64,000 nt of DNA from Thermomonas carbonis (lineage in GTDB: Bacteria > Pseudomonadota > Gammaproteobacteria > Xanthomonadales > Xanthomonadaceae), in the NCBI RefSeq assembly GCF_014396975.1, contig NZ_CP060719.1:1150001-1214000 (forward strand). The letters are read 5' to 3'. Numbering within the stretch: position 1 is the first letter of the stretch; every line of letters starts with the position of its first letter. Below are positions 17,901-26,237 of the stretch, piece by piece. The notes under the pieces were generated by a model. The model saw nothing but the letters and a program-made list of their open reading frames with translations, was not told the origin of the DNA and searched no databases. A program made the translations under genes and the position numbers.

Positions 17901-18266
17901 CTTTCGCAAGGCGAAGCGATCGACGCATTGCGTAGCCTGATGACCTTGCGCCGCGACGGCTTGCAGCAACCGCTGCCGTTCGCGCCGTGCAGCGGCTGGG
18001 AGTTGTTCTCCGCGGAGGATTCCGAGCGCGGCATCCGCAACGCCGCCGCACGCTGGCGCGGTGGCGACCGGCAATGGGGTGAGGGCGACAGCGACGCGAT
18101 CCGGCTCGCCTTGCGCGGCCGCGATCCATTTGCCGATCCCGCTGCGCTGCGCGACTTCGCGCGCATCACCGGCATCGTGTTCGGCTCGGTCACGCGTGGC
18201 ATTCCGATGGCGATCGAACTCGGTGATGCCATGTTGCCGGATGACGATGCGGAGGACGCCGCATGA
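14928..18266 (+). CDS. recC: RecC, exodeoxyribonuclease V gamma subunit
   Basis: RecC is the scaffold and Chi-recognition subunit of RecBCD, which resects double-strand breaks and degrades linear foreign DNA. The 1112-residue length matches E. coli RecC. It opens with FRLYHGNALDVLAGLLA and has conserved blocks such as VAMRRWLQATLAARHGIAAN and RLLPFRAICLLGMNDGDFPR. It is the first gene of a recC-recB-recD operon; its stop overlaps the recB start as ATGA. No strong ribosome site precedes its ATG, and its promoter shares about 220 bases with the divergent mla operon. Confidence 0.97.
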   Translation: MSPAPDFRLYHGNALDVLAGLLAEELRSNVPDQSLLAPDTILIPQVAMRRWLQATLAARHGIAANLEFLTPGEFVARALDSNLGASKDDLDLDTLHWRLHAALSDPALRGKLAMAQLAAYLADADPLKSWSLAGELANVFNKYQAWRRDWLLRWDGGADPEDPQAILWRAVAAGRQHRARRIQDYLARFSDGDALPVGLPRRLFAFGTLNISPDVLRVLATQSRVGTLHFYLPTPTKHYWGDLQSLGARLREGVEPFGDEARENPLLRDWGAAGKDFMALLGSYEVVHPSGEIAAYADPAEGANDGLLQRMQADLFHRRVEPSGSKRDGVDAADASLQFHACHTRLRELQVLHDRLRALLEDNRFDPPLQPRDIAVLAPDIDPYVPYLDAVFGSDGHAGQAIPYALADASPLAGEQLADVFLRLLALPVSRFGLEEVLDLLASPPLAEAAGLDAADFERLHGWLHAAGARWGIDARHRERQGGPQDDAYTWQFALDRLLLGHASGSEDHIAGVAPWPELEGGALAALDALLKMLRTLARNERVLGEAMPPAQWRERLLGLLDALLPRPPSTTSGQRALDRLRTLVDDFAKQAHKAGFDAPLAAEIVRAHFTARLTEADIRAPLLTGGVSFARMVPMRLLPFRAICLLGMNDGDFPRRDSTAGLNRLTADLGTDRRRHGDRSTRDDDRYLFLQLFSAAQDVFYLSWLGADPRDGSAREPSALVSELLAAAGDYHAQPEKAVSALVLRHPLQPFSPAAFGADDARLFSYRGHWHPAAGRLSGSRESLAPWLETATLLASPLEAETDLSLDALRRFLQAPAEQFLRQRLGLRLPELEAAAEDIEPLQAAARGLDRMALQRAVFDRLLEGDAATAMQPALRARGLLPSGPLGARALAEVIKEVAPYAQAFAQWRSGDEPTSHALHVDIDGLRLHGRLGDVWPNGIARLRFGKPNGNSSIRNGLDWLLASAAGFDVPFVEVRDDVDAGIDAHVRAPLSQGEAIDALRSLMTLRRDGLQQPLPFAPCSGWELFSAEDSERGIRNAAARWRGGDRQWGEGDSDAIRLALRGRDPFADPAALRDFARITGIVFGSVTRGIPMAIELGDAMLPDDDAEDAA

Positions 18267-21200
18267 GCGACATCGCGCGCGATCCGTATCTCGATCTCCC
18301 GCTGGATGGCCTGCAGCTGATCGAAGCCAGCGCCGGTACCGGCAAGACCTTCACCCTGGCCACGCTGGTGACGCGCCTTGTCGTCGAGCGCGGCCTGCGT
18401 ATTGGCCAGATCCTTGCGGTGACCTTCACCGAGGCGGCCACGCAGGAGCTGCGCAAGCGCATCCGCGAACGCCTGCAACTCACGCTCGATTTGCTCGACG
18501 CGCCTGCAGCCGACGACGACAGCGCGGAAGCTTCGCTGACCCGGCAACTTCTGGATGCGCATCGCACGCGCAGTGAAGAGAGTGACGAATCACTGCGTCG
18601 CCGCTTGCGCCAGGCCACGCTGGAAACCGACCTCGCCGCGATCTTCACCATCCACGGTTTCTGTGCGCGCGTGCTGCGCGAACACGCAGTGGAAAGCGGG
18701 CAGGGCTTCGATGCCGCCACGCTCCTGACCAATGACCGCGACCTGCGCGCGGAACTCGCCGCCGACCTGTGGCGCGTGCATGCACAGGACAGCGCAGGCG
18801 CGGACGATTTGGCGATGTTGTGGTCGGGTGGCTTCGAGGATCTGGCCAAAGACCTGCCCGCATTACTGCGCGAACCGGTGCTGTTTCCGCCGCTGGCCGA
18901 TGCCGGGCTCGCCGCAAGCATCGATGCTCTGCAACGCGACGTGCTCCACGCACAAGTCGCGCTGCAGCAGGCGTGGAACGAGTACGGCGAAGACTTCCTG
19001 GATGCCCTCGCCGCTGCGATCGATGCCGACGTGATGCACCGCGGGCAATACAAGCAGACATGGCTGGCCAACCTGCGCCAGTGGCTGCAGGGCTTCGCCT
19101 GCGATCCGTGGCTGGCGGGCGCGCCGCATCCCAAGCTGGAAAAACTGACTGCGACCGCATTGGCGGCGGGCACCAAGAAAGGCAACGCGGACAGGACGCC
19201 CGTATCGGCGCATGTCAGCAACGCGGTGGCGTATTACCTGGATGCCTTGCTGGCACTGGATGGATTGCTCGCGCGCCGTCGCGGCAACCTGCTGCATCGC
19301 ATTCGCGACGATGCGCGCGCACGCCTGGCGCTACTCAAGCAACAGCGCCGCGTGCAGACCTACGACGACCTCATCGACGGCGTCGCCGATGCGCTGGCGC
19401 AGGACGATGCTGGCACGCTGGTGCGGCAACTGCGCACGCAATACGCGGTCGCTTTGGTCGACGAATTCCAGGACACCGACGCACGCCAGTGGGCGATCTT
19501 CAATCGCGTGTTCGGGAGCGATAATGATGCGCCCGCACTGTTTTTGATCGGTGATCCCAAGCAGGCGATCTACGGATTCCGCGGCGGCGACGTCCACACC
19601 TATCTTGCTGCGGCGAACATCGCCGAGCCTGCGCCGCCGCTGTCGCATAACTTCCGTTCGCGTCCTGCGCTGCTCCGCGCCGTTGCCGCGATGTACGACA
19701 ACGCTGGCGATGCGGCCTTCATCGATCCGCGCATCGGTTTCTTCGCGGTTGAAGCCGGCGGCAAGCGTCGCGACGACGGGTTCCTACGCAATGGCGAACC
19801 CGCACCCGCGCTGACGGTCTGGTGCGCACCCAAACCACCGGTCGACGACAAGGGCAAGCAGAAGCCGTGGAGCGCGAGCGAATCGCGCGAACTGGCGACC
19901 CATGCCTGCGTCGCGGCGATCCACGCCGTACTGTCGGAGGCGCGCGCCGGCAAGGCACTGATCGACGGCGAACCCGTGCAGCCCGGCGACATCGCCGTGC
20001 TGGTGCGCAGCCATCGCGAGGCCACGATGATCCAGCAGGCGCTGGCCTTGGTCGGCATCGCCGCGGTGGCGGCCGGCAAGCAGAGCCTGTTCGCCACCGC
20101 CGAAGCGCGCGACCTGCACGCGCTGCTGCTGGCCTTGTTGCACGGCGGCGATGACGGCCGCCTGCGCACCGCGCTGTCGACGGTGCTGGTCGGCGTGGAT
20201 GCGCTCGGCATCGACAACCTCGAGGCAGATGCTGACGCGCACCGCGTCTGGCAGCAACGCGCGATGGGTTGGCGCGAACGCCTGTTGCGCGGCGGCCCGC
20301 TCGCGTTGATCGGCGACCTCTGCGCGACGCATGCGGAACGCCTGCTCGGCCTGCTCGATGGCGAGCGACGCATGAGCAATTACCTGCAGCTCGCCGAACT
20401 ACTGCAGGAAGCGCAGGCCGGCGCGCTCGGGCTGCATGGCCTGGTCGACTGGCTGGGCCAGCGCATCGCCACCGCGGATTCCAACGACGAAACGCAACTG
20501 CTGCGGCTGGAGTCCGACGCGCGCCGCGTACAGATCGTCACCCTGCACAAAAGCAAGGGGCTGGAGTATCCGCTGGTGTTCCTGCCCTTCGTCGGCATCG
20601 GCGGCAAGCCGCCATCGCCCGGTCGCTGTTGCGTGGCGCATGACGCCGCCAGCGGCCAGCGTCGCCTGCACTGGGGTCTGGAGCTGCCGGAAGCGGAATG
20701 GAACACCGCCAGCGAGGCATGGAAGCACGAGCAACTGGCCGAGGATGCGCGCCTGCTCTACGTGGGCCTGACGCGCGCCGAGCACGCGCTGTGGATCGCC
20801 AGCGGAAATTTCTTCAACGCAGTGAAGACGCCGCTGGCGAAGATGCTGGGCGATGTCGATGCGTTGACCAACGCCGGCATCGTGTTCGATGCATCGCGCT
20901 CGCCCGATCAGCTGGCACGGTTGCCCGCCGAATCCGATGCCACGATCCCGCCCGCGCGCAGCGTCACGCGCCGGCTCTCGCACGACTGGTGGGTCTACAG
21001 CTTCAGCCAGTTGGCCAAGGCCGATGCCGGCATCGAGACCGCCAGTGCGTCCACCTTGCCCGCGAGCGGAGGCAACGACGAACCGGACGCCAGCGAAGAC
21101 GCGCCGGTCGACACCGACTTCGACGCACGCTTCGCCGGCAACCGCTACGGCGTGGCCCTGCACGCGGCGCTGGAACATGCGGACTTCGCGGCATGGCGCG

Positions 21201-21877
21201 ACTGGCGCGCGGGCGATGTTGCGCCGAACGACGAGGCCGACGTCATCGTCGACGCGCTCGGCAAGGAAGGCTATGGCGCCGACGTGCTGGAGGACGGCGT
21301 CGCGCTGACCACGCAGTTCGTCGGGCAGACGCTGACCGTCGCGCTGCCGGAAGGCGTTCGCCTGTGCGATGTGCCTGCCTTTGATCGCCGCGCGGAAATC
21401 GAATTCCAGTTCTCGCTGCGCACGACCCAGGTCGATGCGCTGCTGCAACTGCTGCACGCGCATGGCGTGGTGCGCGAGCGCAACGGCTTCGGCCTGCGCC
21501 AGCGGCTGGAAGGCCTGATGACCGGCCTGATCGACCTGACCTATCGCCATGCCGGCAAGTGGTACGTGCTCGACTACAAATCCAACCGCCTGCCCGCGTA
21601 TGACGCCCCCAACCTGCAGCGCGCCATGGCGCACAGCGAATACGACCTGCAGGCGCTGATCTACACGCTCGCCCTTCACCGCTGGCTGCGCTTCCGCCTG
21701 CGCGACGGCTACGACTACGCCCGCGATTTCGGCGGCATCCGCTACGTGTTCTGTCGCGGGCTGGATGCGGATCGAGACGACTCGCCCGGCATCCATGCGC
21801 AACGCTTCACCCCGGAACTCGTCGATGCGCTGGACGCGTTGTTCGGCGGCGGCGATGCCATCGGAGCCGCCGCATGA
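18263..21877 (+). CDS. recB: RecB, exodeoxyribonuclease V beta subunit
   Basis: RecB is the 3'-5' SF1 helicase and the nuclease of RecBCD. The 1204-residue protein has Walker A EASAGTGKTFTLATL near residue 25, the helicase motif VALVDEFQDTDARQW, the motif GDPKQAIYGFRGGDV, and VTLHKSKGLEYPLVFLP. The C-terminal nuclease domain retains LDYKSNRLPAY, the PD-(D/E)XK catalytic core. It is overlapped by ATGA junctions at both ends, consistent with coupled translation of the three subunits. Confidence 0.97.
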   Translation: MSDIARDPYLDLPLDGLQLIEASAGTGKTFTLATLVTRLVVERGLRIGQILAVTFTEAATQELRKRIRERLQLTLDLLDAPAADDDSAEASLTRQLLDAHRTRSEESDESLRRRLRQATLETDLAAIFTIHGFCARVLREHAVESGQGFDAATLLTNDRDLRAELAADLWRVHAQDSAGADDLAMLWSGGFEDLAKDLPALLREPVLFPPLADAGLAASIDALQRDVLHAQVALQQAWNEYGEDFLDALAAAIDADVMHRGQYKQTWLANLRQWLQGFACDPWLAGAPHPKLEKLTATALAAGTKKGNADRTPVSAHVSNAVAYYLDALLALDGLLARRRGNLLHRIRDDARARLALLKQQRRVQTYDDLIDGVADALAQDDAGTLVRQLRTQYAVALVDEFQDTDARQWAIFNRVFGSDNDAPALFLIGDPKQAIYGFRGGDVHTYLAAANIAEPAPPLSHNFRSRPALLRAVAAMYDNAGDAAFIDPRIGFFAVEAGGKRRDDGFLRNGEPAPALTVWCAPKPPVDDKGKQKPWSASESRELATHACVAAIHAVLSEARAGKALIDGEPVQPGDIAVLVRSHREATMIQQALALVGIAAVAAGKQSLFATAEARDLHALLLALLHGGDDGRLRTALSTVLVGVDALGIDNLEADADAHRVWQQRAMGWRERLLRGGPLALIGDLCATHAERLLGLLDGERRMSNYLQLAELLQEAQAGALGLHGLVDWLGQRIATADSNDETQLLRLESDARRVQIVTLHKSKGLEYPLVFLPFVGIGGKPPSPGRCCVAHDAASGQRRLHWGLELPEAEWNTASEAWKHEQLAEDARLLYVGLTRAEHALWIASGNFFNAVKTPLAKMLGDVDALTNAGIVFDASRSPDQLARLPAESDATIPPARSVTRRLSHDWWVYSFSQLAKADAGIETASASTLPASGGNDEPDASEDAPVDTDFDARFAGNRYGVALHAALEHADFAAWRDWRAGDVAPNDEADVIVDALGKEGYGADVLEDGVALTTQFVGQTLTVALPEGVRLCDVPAFDRRAEIEFQFSLRTTQVDALLQLLHAHGVVRERNGFGLRQRLEGLMTGLIDLTYRHAGKWYVLDYKSNRLPAYDAPNLQRAMAHSEYDLQALIYTLALHRWLRFRLRDGYDYARDFGGIRYVFCRGLDADRDDSPGIHAQRFTPELVDALDALFGGGDAIGAAA

Positions 21878-23700
21878 GCCTGCTGCGCGCCCTGCAACAG
21901 GCCGGCGTCTTGCGCACGCTGGACGATGCACTGGCCAACACCATGCGCCGCCTCGATCCGGACACGCCGGACGATGTGCTGGCCGCCGCCGCGTTGGCCT
22001 CGCTCGCTGTCGCGCAGGGACATGCCGGCTTCGATCCTGCATCGCCGCGGCAACTGGTCGATGCCGATATCGCCTGGCCCGATGCCGAGGCATGGCGGCA
22101 GCAACTCGCCGCATCGCGCTTCGTCGCCACGCCGGCATCGCCGATCGATGAAGCGCAGACCGCGCCGCTCGTCCTCGACAACGGCTTGTTGTATTTGCGC
22201 CGCTATCGCGAATACGAACGTCGGTTGGCGATGCAACTCCGGCGCATCGCATCGGCGCCGAATCCGGAGATCGGAATCGAACCGATCGCGCTGTTGTTCG
22301 CGACACTGTTCCCGGACGCACATAGCGGCGACCACCAGGCCCGCGCCGCCGCCCTCGCCCTGCGCCGCGCGTTGCTGCTGGTCACCGGCGGTCCCGGCAC
22401 CGGCAAGACCACCACGATTGCTCGATTGCTCACCCTGCGCGTTGCGCAGGCGAGCCGAGCCGGCACCACGCCGCCGCGGATCGCGCTGGCCGCGCCCACC
22501 GGCCGCGCCGCCGAACGCATGGCGGAAAGCCTGCGTCGCGCCGTCGCGCAGATGGCCGAACAGGGCATCGGCGCCGCCTTGCTCGAAGCGCTGCCCGCGC
22601 AGGCCAGCACCCTGCATCGCCTGCTCGGCACCGTTCCGGACTCGCCGCGCTTTCGCCACAACAAAGACAACCCGCTGCCGTTCGACATCGTGGTGGTCGA
22701 CGAAGCCTCGATGGTCGACTTGCCGCTGATGTGCAAGCTCACCGAAGCGGTGGCCGACGGCGCGCAACTGGTCTTGCTGGGCGACCCCGACCAGTTGCCC
22801 TCGGTCGAAGCCGGCGATGTGCTGGCCGCGATCCTCGGTGCCGCCGGTGCCGGCGATGCGTTGTCGATGGGCGATGCGGCCGCGTTGCATCCATTGCTCG
22901 GCGACGTGCCGGTCGATGCGGGTACGAACCACCTGGTGGGCCATCGCGTCCACCTCCAACACGGCTGGCGCCAAAGCGAAGCCTTGCACCTCGCGCCACT
23001 CGCCGAGGCCGTGCGCAACGGCGATGCCTTGGAAGCGCTCTCGTTGCTGCGCGGCGGCACGCTCTCCAATGTGCATTTCCACGAAGGCGTGGACGATCCG
23101 CTGCAGGCGCGGCCGGATCTGCTCGCGCACTTCCGCACGCTGGCCACGCACACCGATCCCGCGCAGGCGCTGCGGCAGGGCAATCGGCTGCGCCTGCTCA
23201 CCGCGCTGCGCGAAGGCCCGTCAGGCGCGCGCGGCCTCAACGCCCGCATCGAAGTCGCACTCTCCGGCCGCCGCATCGGCACCCCGCCCGCGTGGTTCCC
23301 CGGCCGCCTGCTGCTGATCACCGAGAACAGCTATCGCCACGGCCTGTTCAACGGCGACGTCGGCATCTGCCTGGCCGATGCCGACGGCACGCCGCTGGCC
23401 TGGTTCTCGGGCGAAGGCAGCGACCACGTGCGCGCCTTCCATCCCGCCGCGTTGCCCGCGCACGAATCCGCCTTCGCCATGACCGTGCACAAGGCGCAGG
23501 GCAGCGAGTTCGACGAAGTGTGGTTGCAGCTGCCGCGCGCCGACAGCCGCGTGCTCAGCCGCGAGCTGCTCTACACCGGCCTGACCCGCGCGCGTTCCGC
23601 ATTGCATGTCGCAGGAACTGCGGATGTGATCGCCGCCGCGCTGGCGCGCCATGCGGGGCGGGTGTCGGGGTTGGGCTGGCGGTTGGGCGCTACGGAATGA
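21874..23700 (+). CDS. recD: RecD, exodeoxyribonuclease V alpha subunit
   Basis: RecD is the 5'-3' SF1B helicase of RecBCD. The 608 residues equal E. coli RecD in length. Walker A GGPGTGKTTTIARLL, Walker B VVVDEASMVDLPLM, GDPDQLPSVEAGDVLA and the C-terminal TVHKAQGSEFDEVWLQLP with LLYTGLTRARSAL are all present. The start overlaps recB as ATGA. It converges with hipA, leaving 18 bases between stop codons and no obvious terminator hairpin. Confidence 0.97.
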   Translation: MSLLRALQQAGVLRTLDDALANTMRRLDPDTPDDVLAAAALASLAVAQGHAGFDPASPRQLVDADIAWPDAEAWRQQLAASRFVATPASPIDEAQTAPLVLDNGLLYLRRYREYERRLAMQLRRIASAPNPEIGIEPIALLFATLFPDAHSGDHQARAAALALRRALLLVTGGPGTGKTTTIARLLTLRVAQASRAGTTPPRIALAAPTGRAAERMAESLRRAVAQMAEQGIGAALLEALPAQASTLHRLLGTVPDSPRFRHNKDNPLPFDIVVVDEASMVDLPLMCKLTEAVADGAQLVLLGDPDQLPSVEAGDVLAAILGAAGAGDALSMGDAAALHPLLGDVPVDAGTNHLVGHRVHLQHGWRQSEALHLAPLAEAVRNGDALEALSLLRGGTLSNVHFHEGVDDPLQARPDLLAHFRTLATHTDPAQALRQGNRLRLLTALREGPSGARGLNARIEVALSGRRIGTPPAWFPGRLLLITENSYRHGLFNGDVGICLADADGTPLAWFSGEGSDHVRAFHPAALPAHESAFAMTVHKAQGSEFDEVWLQLPRADSRVLSRELLYTGLTRARSALHVAGTADVIAAALARHAGRVSGLGWRLGATE

Positions 23701-23718
23701 CGATGATCCCGTGATGGT

Positions 23719-25041
23719 TCACGCCTCGGGTTGCATCGCCGCCAGCCGGTCCGCAGCCTGCCTGAGGCCATCGAAGATCGACGTCGCCACGTGGTCGGGA
23801 TAGCCGGGAGGCAACCGCGCTTGCACCTCCGCGATTGCCGGCTCGACGCGGTCCAACAGTTCGATGATCCAGGGCTCGGCACCGTCGGTGATCCCGCAGG
23901 CACGCGCGGTGGCGTTCCAGTGCCGTCGGCGGATCTCGGTGATACGGCGGTGGCGATTCTTGCCCGCCACCGACATCGCCAGCGCTGCGTCGTGAGGGTC
24001 CAGCTGGCCGGGACCGCGGCCGAGGATCGGATACACCGACAGGACATCGTAGATGGGCGTCATGCGGAACCGGCCGCCCTGTTCGATGTGCACGCTGAAG
24101 TTCTTCGCGTGCCCGTCGGTGGCGGCCAGCATCCAGAACAGGAGTTGGGTCCTGAAGAAGGTGGCGCGGTCCTGCGGTTCCAGGGATTGGCGCAACAGAT
24201 CCATGATCTGCACGATGCCGGGACCGCCATCGGCTTCGTACTTGCGCGAAGGCGGCAGGCCGAAGACCTGGCACATGTCCTCCTGCGGCAAGCGCATCCA
24301 CCACGTGCCATCGCGCGCCAGCCTGCGGTCGAAACGCTCCACGATCAGCACGCGTTGCCCGTCGAACGACTCCATCGCCGTGCTCGCAACGGGAATCCCG
24401 AATGCGTCCAGCAGCTGCATGCACAGCCATTCGTTCTCGGCCGAGAGTTCCATGTCGGCGCGCATGTTGCCCACCAGCCCCAACGGAAGCTTGAAGATGT
24501 GGGTGCTCGGTGTGCTGCCGATCGGCAGGCACCACTGTCCGTCATGGCGAAGCAGCCCGGTCTTTTCCTGCGCACCCGCAATCGAGATGCGGAATTCCCC
24601 GTCGTCGCCCGCCGCCTGGCCGGGCAGTGGACGTGCGGTGACGCGCCGAAGCACATCGGCGACCTGGCCCTCGCTCAAGGGTGTGGATCGAATCTCGTGG
24701 AGGTCATCCGGTGCCCGCTCGTCCGGCAACAACTGCACCGCCCCCACGCAATCGCGACCGATTTCCCGCAGCAGTTCGAAGGTGCCGGCCGAGCGCAGGC
24801 GGAAACGGTCGCGGATGCGGTTGCGGATCTCCGCGTTGTCCGGCAGCAGGTTGTCGAAGTAGTCGGAGACCACATGGCCGCGGTGGTCTTCGCCGGAAGG
24901 CAGCAGCGGCAGCGAAAGGGACAGTGGCCGGGCGCGCGGCGAAGCCAGCCACGCGGGCAGGTAGCTCAACCGTGAACCCGACGCGGCCTGTTGCCAGGAA
25001 GCGACGGCTTCACCGTTCATCCAGACGTGCAGCTCGGCCAT
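23719..25041 (-). CDS. hipA: HipA-family serine/threonine kinase toxin
   Basis: HipA toxins phosphorylate glutamyl-tRNA synthetase in E. coli and drive growth arrest and persistence. The 440-residue protein has the N-terminal subdomain (residues 1-110), the ATP/Ser loop SIAGAQEKTGLL, the catalytic loop ATDGHAKNFSV carrying the catalytic Asp and Lys-Asn pair, and the metal-binding Asp of PIYDVLSVYP. All key residues look intact, so the kinase is predicted active. It starts four bases after the hipB stop. This matters because hipB is frameshifted in the sequence as given. Confidence 0.94.
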   Translation of the reverse strand: MAELHVWMNGEAVASWQQAASGSRLSYLPAWLASPRARPLSLSLPLLPSGEDHRGHVVSDYFDNLLPDNAEIRNRIRDRFRLRSAGTFELLREIGRDCVGAVQLLPDERAPDDLHEIRSTPLSEGQVADVLRRVTARPLPGQAAGDDGEFRISIAGAQEKTGLLRHDGQWCLPIGSTPSTHIFKLPLGLVGNMRADMELSAENEWLCMQLLDAFGIPVASTAMESFDGQRVLIVERFDRRLARDGTWWMRLPQEDMCQVFGLPPSRKYEADGGPGIVQIMDLLRQSLEPQDRATFFRTQLLFWMLAATDGHAKNFSVHIEQGGRFRMTPIYDVLSVYPILGRGPGQLDPHDAALAMSVAGKNRHRRITEIRRRHWNATARACGITDGAEPWIIELLDRVEPAIAEVQARLPPGYPDHVATSIFDGLRQAADRLAAMQPEA

Positions 25042-25045
25042 GGCC

Positions 25046-25296
25046 TCACCACTCCGTCGGGTCTGTGGGGACGGCGCGCGCGCGCAGGGACACTTCCAAT
25101 CCGAGCACGGCCCAGACCTTCATCAGTCGCTCGAACGTGGCCGTCTCCGGGCGGCTTTCCAGCGTGGTGACGGCCTGGCGGGTGATGCCCAGCTGCCGGG
25201 CAAGGTCGGCCTGCGTCAGCCCGCGCTGTTTGCGCAGGGCGCGCAGCAAGGGGCCAGCTGCCCTGGCGTATGGATCGTGTAGGCGTTCGTATCCAT
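25046..25296 (-). pseudogene. hipB: HipB-type XRE antitoxin, frameshifted after codon 16
   Basis: This is an XRE helix-turn-helix antitoxin that should bind HipA and repress the operon. The proposed start at 25296 reads MDTNAYTIHTPGQLAP, the usual HipB N-terminus. The homologous continuation LLRALRKQRGLTQADLARQL is in another frame. The C-run at 25253-25250 appears one base short, and one added C joins the two parts into an 83-residue protein. The helix-turn-helix (LTQADLARQLGITRQAVTTLE) is intact. The alternative is a longer frame from 25432, but its N-terminal 40 residues are basic, Cys-rich and unlike any HipB. Either a sequencing error or a true antitoxin loss; the first is more likely beside an intact toxin. 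Confidence 0.75.
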
Positions 25297-25324
25297 GGCA
25301 CCCGCGAGATGTGTCGGAGTGCTG

Positions 25325-25382
25325 GCAATTTATACATTGCCTTTTGCAAATGCAATCTTTAGCTTTCCTTTCGGAAATGCAA
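25325..25382 (-). promoter_or_regulatory. hipBA promoter with inverted-repeat operator array
   Basis: Upstream of hipB lie three short inverted repeats: GCAAT/ATTGC (25325-25340), TTGC/GCAA (25337-25349) and TTTCC/GGAAA (25364-25377). A minus-strand -10-like TATAAA (25334-25329) overlaps the first repeat, and TTGCAT (25355-25350) lies 15 bases further upstream as a weak -35. The stretch is strikingly AT-rich for this genome. Binding by HipB would occlude the promoter, as in E. coli hipBA; this is inferred from layout. Confidence 0.5.
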
Positions 25383-25487
25383 TTGATCGGTTGCTTCTGG
25401 TCGGCTTTCCGACGGCTGGGCCCGCGCGCCATGCCGGTGGTGTCGGGGTTGGGGTGGTGATCGGGACTGTCGGGCGTAGCGCATGCC

Positions 25488-25602
25488 GTTATGGGAGGGG
25501 CTTCATGAAAGGCCAGGCGCTCGATCCCGTGGGACAGGCTTCAGCACGAGTCCGCGAAAGGCGTGGTGCTCGCTCCTGTGGGAGGGGCTTCAGCCCCGAC
25601 TG
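25488..25602. repeat. Three REP-like repeats in tandem
   Basis: Three copies of a REP-like unit begin with GGGAGGGGCTT or GGGACAGGCTT at about 25493, 25531 and 25580. The third is the best preserved and folds back on itself (GGGGCTTCAGCCCC at 25584-25597). The first two are partly degenerate. Such REP elements are common between genes in Pseudomonas and xanthomonads. No RAYT transposase is nearby. With the hip operator region, this is all that is recognisable in the 440-base gap between hipB and the Excalibur gene. Confidence 0.6.
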
Positions 25603-25737
25603 TGCGAAATCGGATCGCGATGGAAACGCACCCGCGATGCCAGTCCAGCAACGCCGCTCATCCCGTGTGAACTATTACCACCCCGCCACGTGAAGCCACT
25701 GGGGCAGAATCGGGCGAAGCATCGGAGTGAGGACTCC

Positions 25738-26103
25738 ATGAAATTCACGAGCTTCATTGCACTGGTCGCCATCGGCGCGATCGGGCTGGTCGGCATCGAC
25801 CGCTACCAGGCGCACGTTGCGAAGGTCGAGGCGATTCCTGTCGCGGCACCGAAACGGCGCGTGCCACCACCCGAACCGGTGGCGATGCCGGTGGAGGATC
25901 GGTCCTGGATCAAGCCACGGGATAACGCACCGATTGCCGCGAGCGCGGCTCCCGCGCCATCCGCGCCATCTCGATGCGATGGGCGTACGCACTGCTCGCA
26001 GATGCGCTCATGCGAGGAAGCGACGTACTTCATCCAGCACTGCCCGAATACGCAGATGGATGGGGATAACGATGGGGTGCCTTGTGAGAGGCAGTGGTGT
26101 TAG
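25738..26103 (+). CDS. Excalibur calcium-binding domain protein
   Basis: This is a 121-residue protein with an N-terminal membrane anchor or uncleaved signal (residues 4-20) and a Pro/Ala-rich linker (about 35-78). A C-terminal Excalibur domain (80-121) has four or more cysteines and the Ca2+-loop motif DGDNDGVPCE. Such domains sit outside the inner membrane and are often joined to nucleases, but no nuclease domain is present here. The start at 25738 has GAG-rich sequence upstream. It lies between the REP-like repeats and the OLD gene. The domain call is firm; function is unknown. Confidence 0.82.
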   Translation: MKFTSFIALVAIGAIGLVGIDRYQAHVAKVEAIPVAAPKRRVPPPEPVAMPVEDRSWIKPRDNAPIAASAAPAPSAPSRCDGRTHCSQMRSCEEATYFIQHCPNTQMDGDNDGVPCERQWC

Positions 26104-26237
26104 ATGCTCAAGGGCCAGCGCTGGATAAGCCGACTCCACCCAATTTCTATGTCTTCGATCACGTAGATCCGCGCTGCGCTTCGTTAATCGGGCGACGCGG
26201 GCTGAATGAAGGCAACTGACTTCGTGAGAGGTAAGCA

